NCBI GenBank assembly: GCA_047967505.1
Contig: CM106541.1
Strand: one strand, 5' to 3'
Source of the DNA: Dipteris shenzhenensis
Taxonomy: Eukaryota; Polypodiophyta; Polypodiopsida; Gleicheniales
DNA length: 64,000 nt
Shown: piece after piece, positions 52,801-55,800 of the stretch
How positions within the stretch are numbered: position 1 is the first letter of the stretch
Layout of the letters: each line of letters starts with the position of its first letter
Made by a program: the position numbers and the translations under genes
The notes under the pieces: model-generated
Databases searched by the model: none
Told to the model about the DNA's origin: nothing
Seen by the model: the letters and a program-made list of their open reading frames with translations, nothing else

Positions 52801-55800
52801 GTGCTTGGAACAGAGATGCAAAGATCAGCCAATTCCTTAGCAACAATGTGAGCCGAATCTTTAGTTTTCCCAGCATCCTTGTTCTTCTCCTTGTCGTCTT
52901 GCTTCTTGAAACAAAGTTGTTCCTTGTGCCCGGTTTCCATAGTATTTGCACTTCATCATTTAGACTTTCCTTTGGAGATCTTGCATGCAAGTGCTCTGTC
53001 CTCGATTTCTACGTTCATTCGGTGTCTCTCATCATCCAATAGAACTGCAATCATCTCATCAAAACGCATATTTGCATTTACTCTGAGAATCTTGACCAAC
53101 TCATCTTAGACTGGGGGAAGGCTTGAGAGTAATACTGGCTTAGAATCATCCTCTTCAACTTGTGCTCTAGGATCGCTCAACTGACGTAGGATTGTCTTCA
53201 TGTGGCTCAAATGTTCTCCCAGTGTCACACTATCCTTCATCTGGAGTTTGAAAATTCTTGTTCGAGAAGAACCTTGGAGTTCTTGAGTCGTGCATTGAAC
53301 ATAGTTCAATGGCTATCCAGTTTTCATGTACTGTCTTCGACAAGTAGAGATGGTGGTGAAATTTCATCCCTAAAGTGCGACCTAAAATCCCCAAAGCTCG
53401 CTCATTTCTAGCTTCCCATGCAGTGACTTTGTCAGGAGTGTCTTGAGTGCCTTTTCCCGTCAGCTTTTTATCAGTGCCCGAAACAATACCCTAGAGACCT
53501 TTTTCCATAAAGTATAGCCGCAGACTAAGCTGCCACGCTGGGAAATTTGTCCCAATGAAGATCACAAGCTTTGCAGCAGACTTTGAATACTGTCACATCC
53601 TACATGCAACAATACACTTTAGAGAGAGCTCACATGAAATATAGAAACAACCTATCTATGTTTATTATCATATGCAAGAAAAGATAACTAAACTACTGCA
53701 TGCTTAGATAGAATTGATCATGAGAGATCCTCCTCATTTCGACTGAGCTTGTTGGAGAATCTAAGATGATTAGATAGAGCTCATGTAGAGAACTGCGACT
53801 TGGAGAAGATGATACGAAGAAACCTTGGCATCGTGCCATATATGGAGGAGTGTGGAGAGACCTTGCTGAGCTCACAACTGAGCTAGAGCACCTAAATCAA
53901 TGCTGATGACAAATGAGAGGAAGACGAGCATCTCGGAGACTATTGCACAGCAGACAAGTGAGGAGAGTGTGCATGGATAACGGCCCATAGGTAGAGAACG
54001 CCAGCCACGTCTTGCATGCAAAGGCTCCACGTGTCTTAGCCACCACATGATGTTTGGTACCACCAAAAAACTCTAGTCCTGATAAGTGTATGGGATCTGG
54101 TGGGCTATAATATCACTAAAAGATGTTTGAAATCTACAAGTGTTGCCTCTTCACCCACCTTGTCTCGCGTGTGGGAGAGGTGTGTTGCAGTCTGCTAGAA
54201 GTGGGTTGACAACGAGGATAAAAAATACTCGGCATTGGCTCAAATCATGAGGGATTTGAGATGTCAATGAGCCTGGCGATGGTGCAGCTAGAGTCCGGTG
54301 CCTCTAGATCATGTATGAGATTTGTATCTGCCACCCCTTGACCTTTTCTAGAGGTCTGACTCTCGGAAACCGTGAGATGGCATGTCTCCATAAGGCTACA
54401 AGTAGGGTACCCTGAATAGGACATCACATAATTGGCTTTTTGTTTCTTGAATTTGCATTCTTCTTCCTTGTGTCCCAAGTTCTTGCAATGGTTGCACTTT
54501 GTCTTGTTCAATTCGCATTCACTTTAATAGTGGCCCATCCTTATGCAATGGTAACACTTCTTAGTTGTTTTGTTGAAGAGTGTTTGTTCCGCATTCCACG
54601 GCTCCAGTGCCAAGTCCATTTACTCTTGCTTCCTATCAAGAATGGTCACCACCTCCTTCACATTTTCAATCATTTTGTCCATCTCTTCATAAGTTTTGCC
54701 AACGCATAGCCTCATCAGTGACATTCTCCAAAAGGCGTTAGATGAACATATAGACTTGCACTCTAAGGCAGCTGCAGTAGTGGAATCCTTCCAACTCATT
54801 ACAAAAAACAAGCTTCCTTAGAGCATTTTGTCGAGTATGCTCCGACAAGATGAAGTTGTAAGCAAAGTGCATCTCTGAATACTTAAAGTGGCCTTTGGGG
54901 GCAAGTTTGTGATACACTGCAAGAATGTAGTGGTGTCATGTTATAGAAGTGATGATATCCTTTGCAAAATAAAGGATAGGATGCACCCAACCAAGCTTCC
55001 CCATGTCCTTCAGTAGGTTATTCAAACAATGTGCCATGCAAGCTCTAAAAGTGAGCTTGGGATATCGTGCTGGCCTATTGGAATTCTCCCCATCTGCAAC
55101 AAACTGGATGACATGTTCAGCCCTATCTCGTCAATTGCATCACTCCACAAATCTGCCAACCTGTCTATAGTCTTTCCACCCATAGCACTCACAAGGAACT
55201 AAACATTACATGCCATGAGTAGACACTTAGAGGTGTCGTGTTACCTTGTCCATGAGGAGAGTGTGCATGGGGCAGTGAAACTTTCATAATGTACTGCCAT
55301 GATAACCTTGTCTAAGGACAATCATTGCAAGATCAAGGATCAATGTGAATCGATTATCTCTATAGGACATTGTTGCTGACTGATCATTGACTACACTTGT
55401 AATAATCATTCAATGATGGAATCCCAAGCTCAGAAGTGTGTGGGACAGTAGACTATCAACAAAGATTGATCAGCTTCAAAAAGGGGAAATCAACCCTATT
55501 GGAGGAGCTTCTTGAAATAAGCATTGGGTGCTGAGTTTTACTGACATTATGTGTTAATCTAGGAATAGACTAACAACGTTGGTGTAGTCACAACCAATTA
55601 GGTCTACTCAATCACCACAAGTAAATTTGGATCGACAAAATGTCACATAAATATCAGTGTAAATTTTTCTCCTTTTCCAAGTTGTTCAACAGATACGCGC
55701 TCTTGCCATCTCCGACAATGTCTCGCTTGCAGAATTCATTGTTACTTTCCCTCCTGGCTTTTTCGCTATCATGGGGCTCTTTTTGGTTAAACAGGTTACA

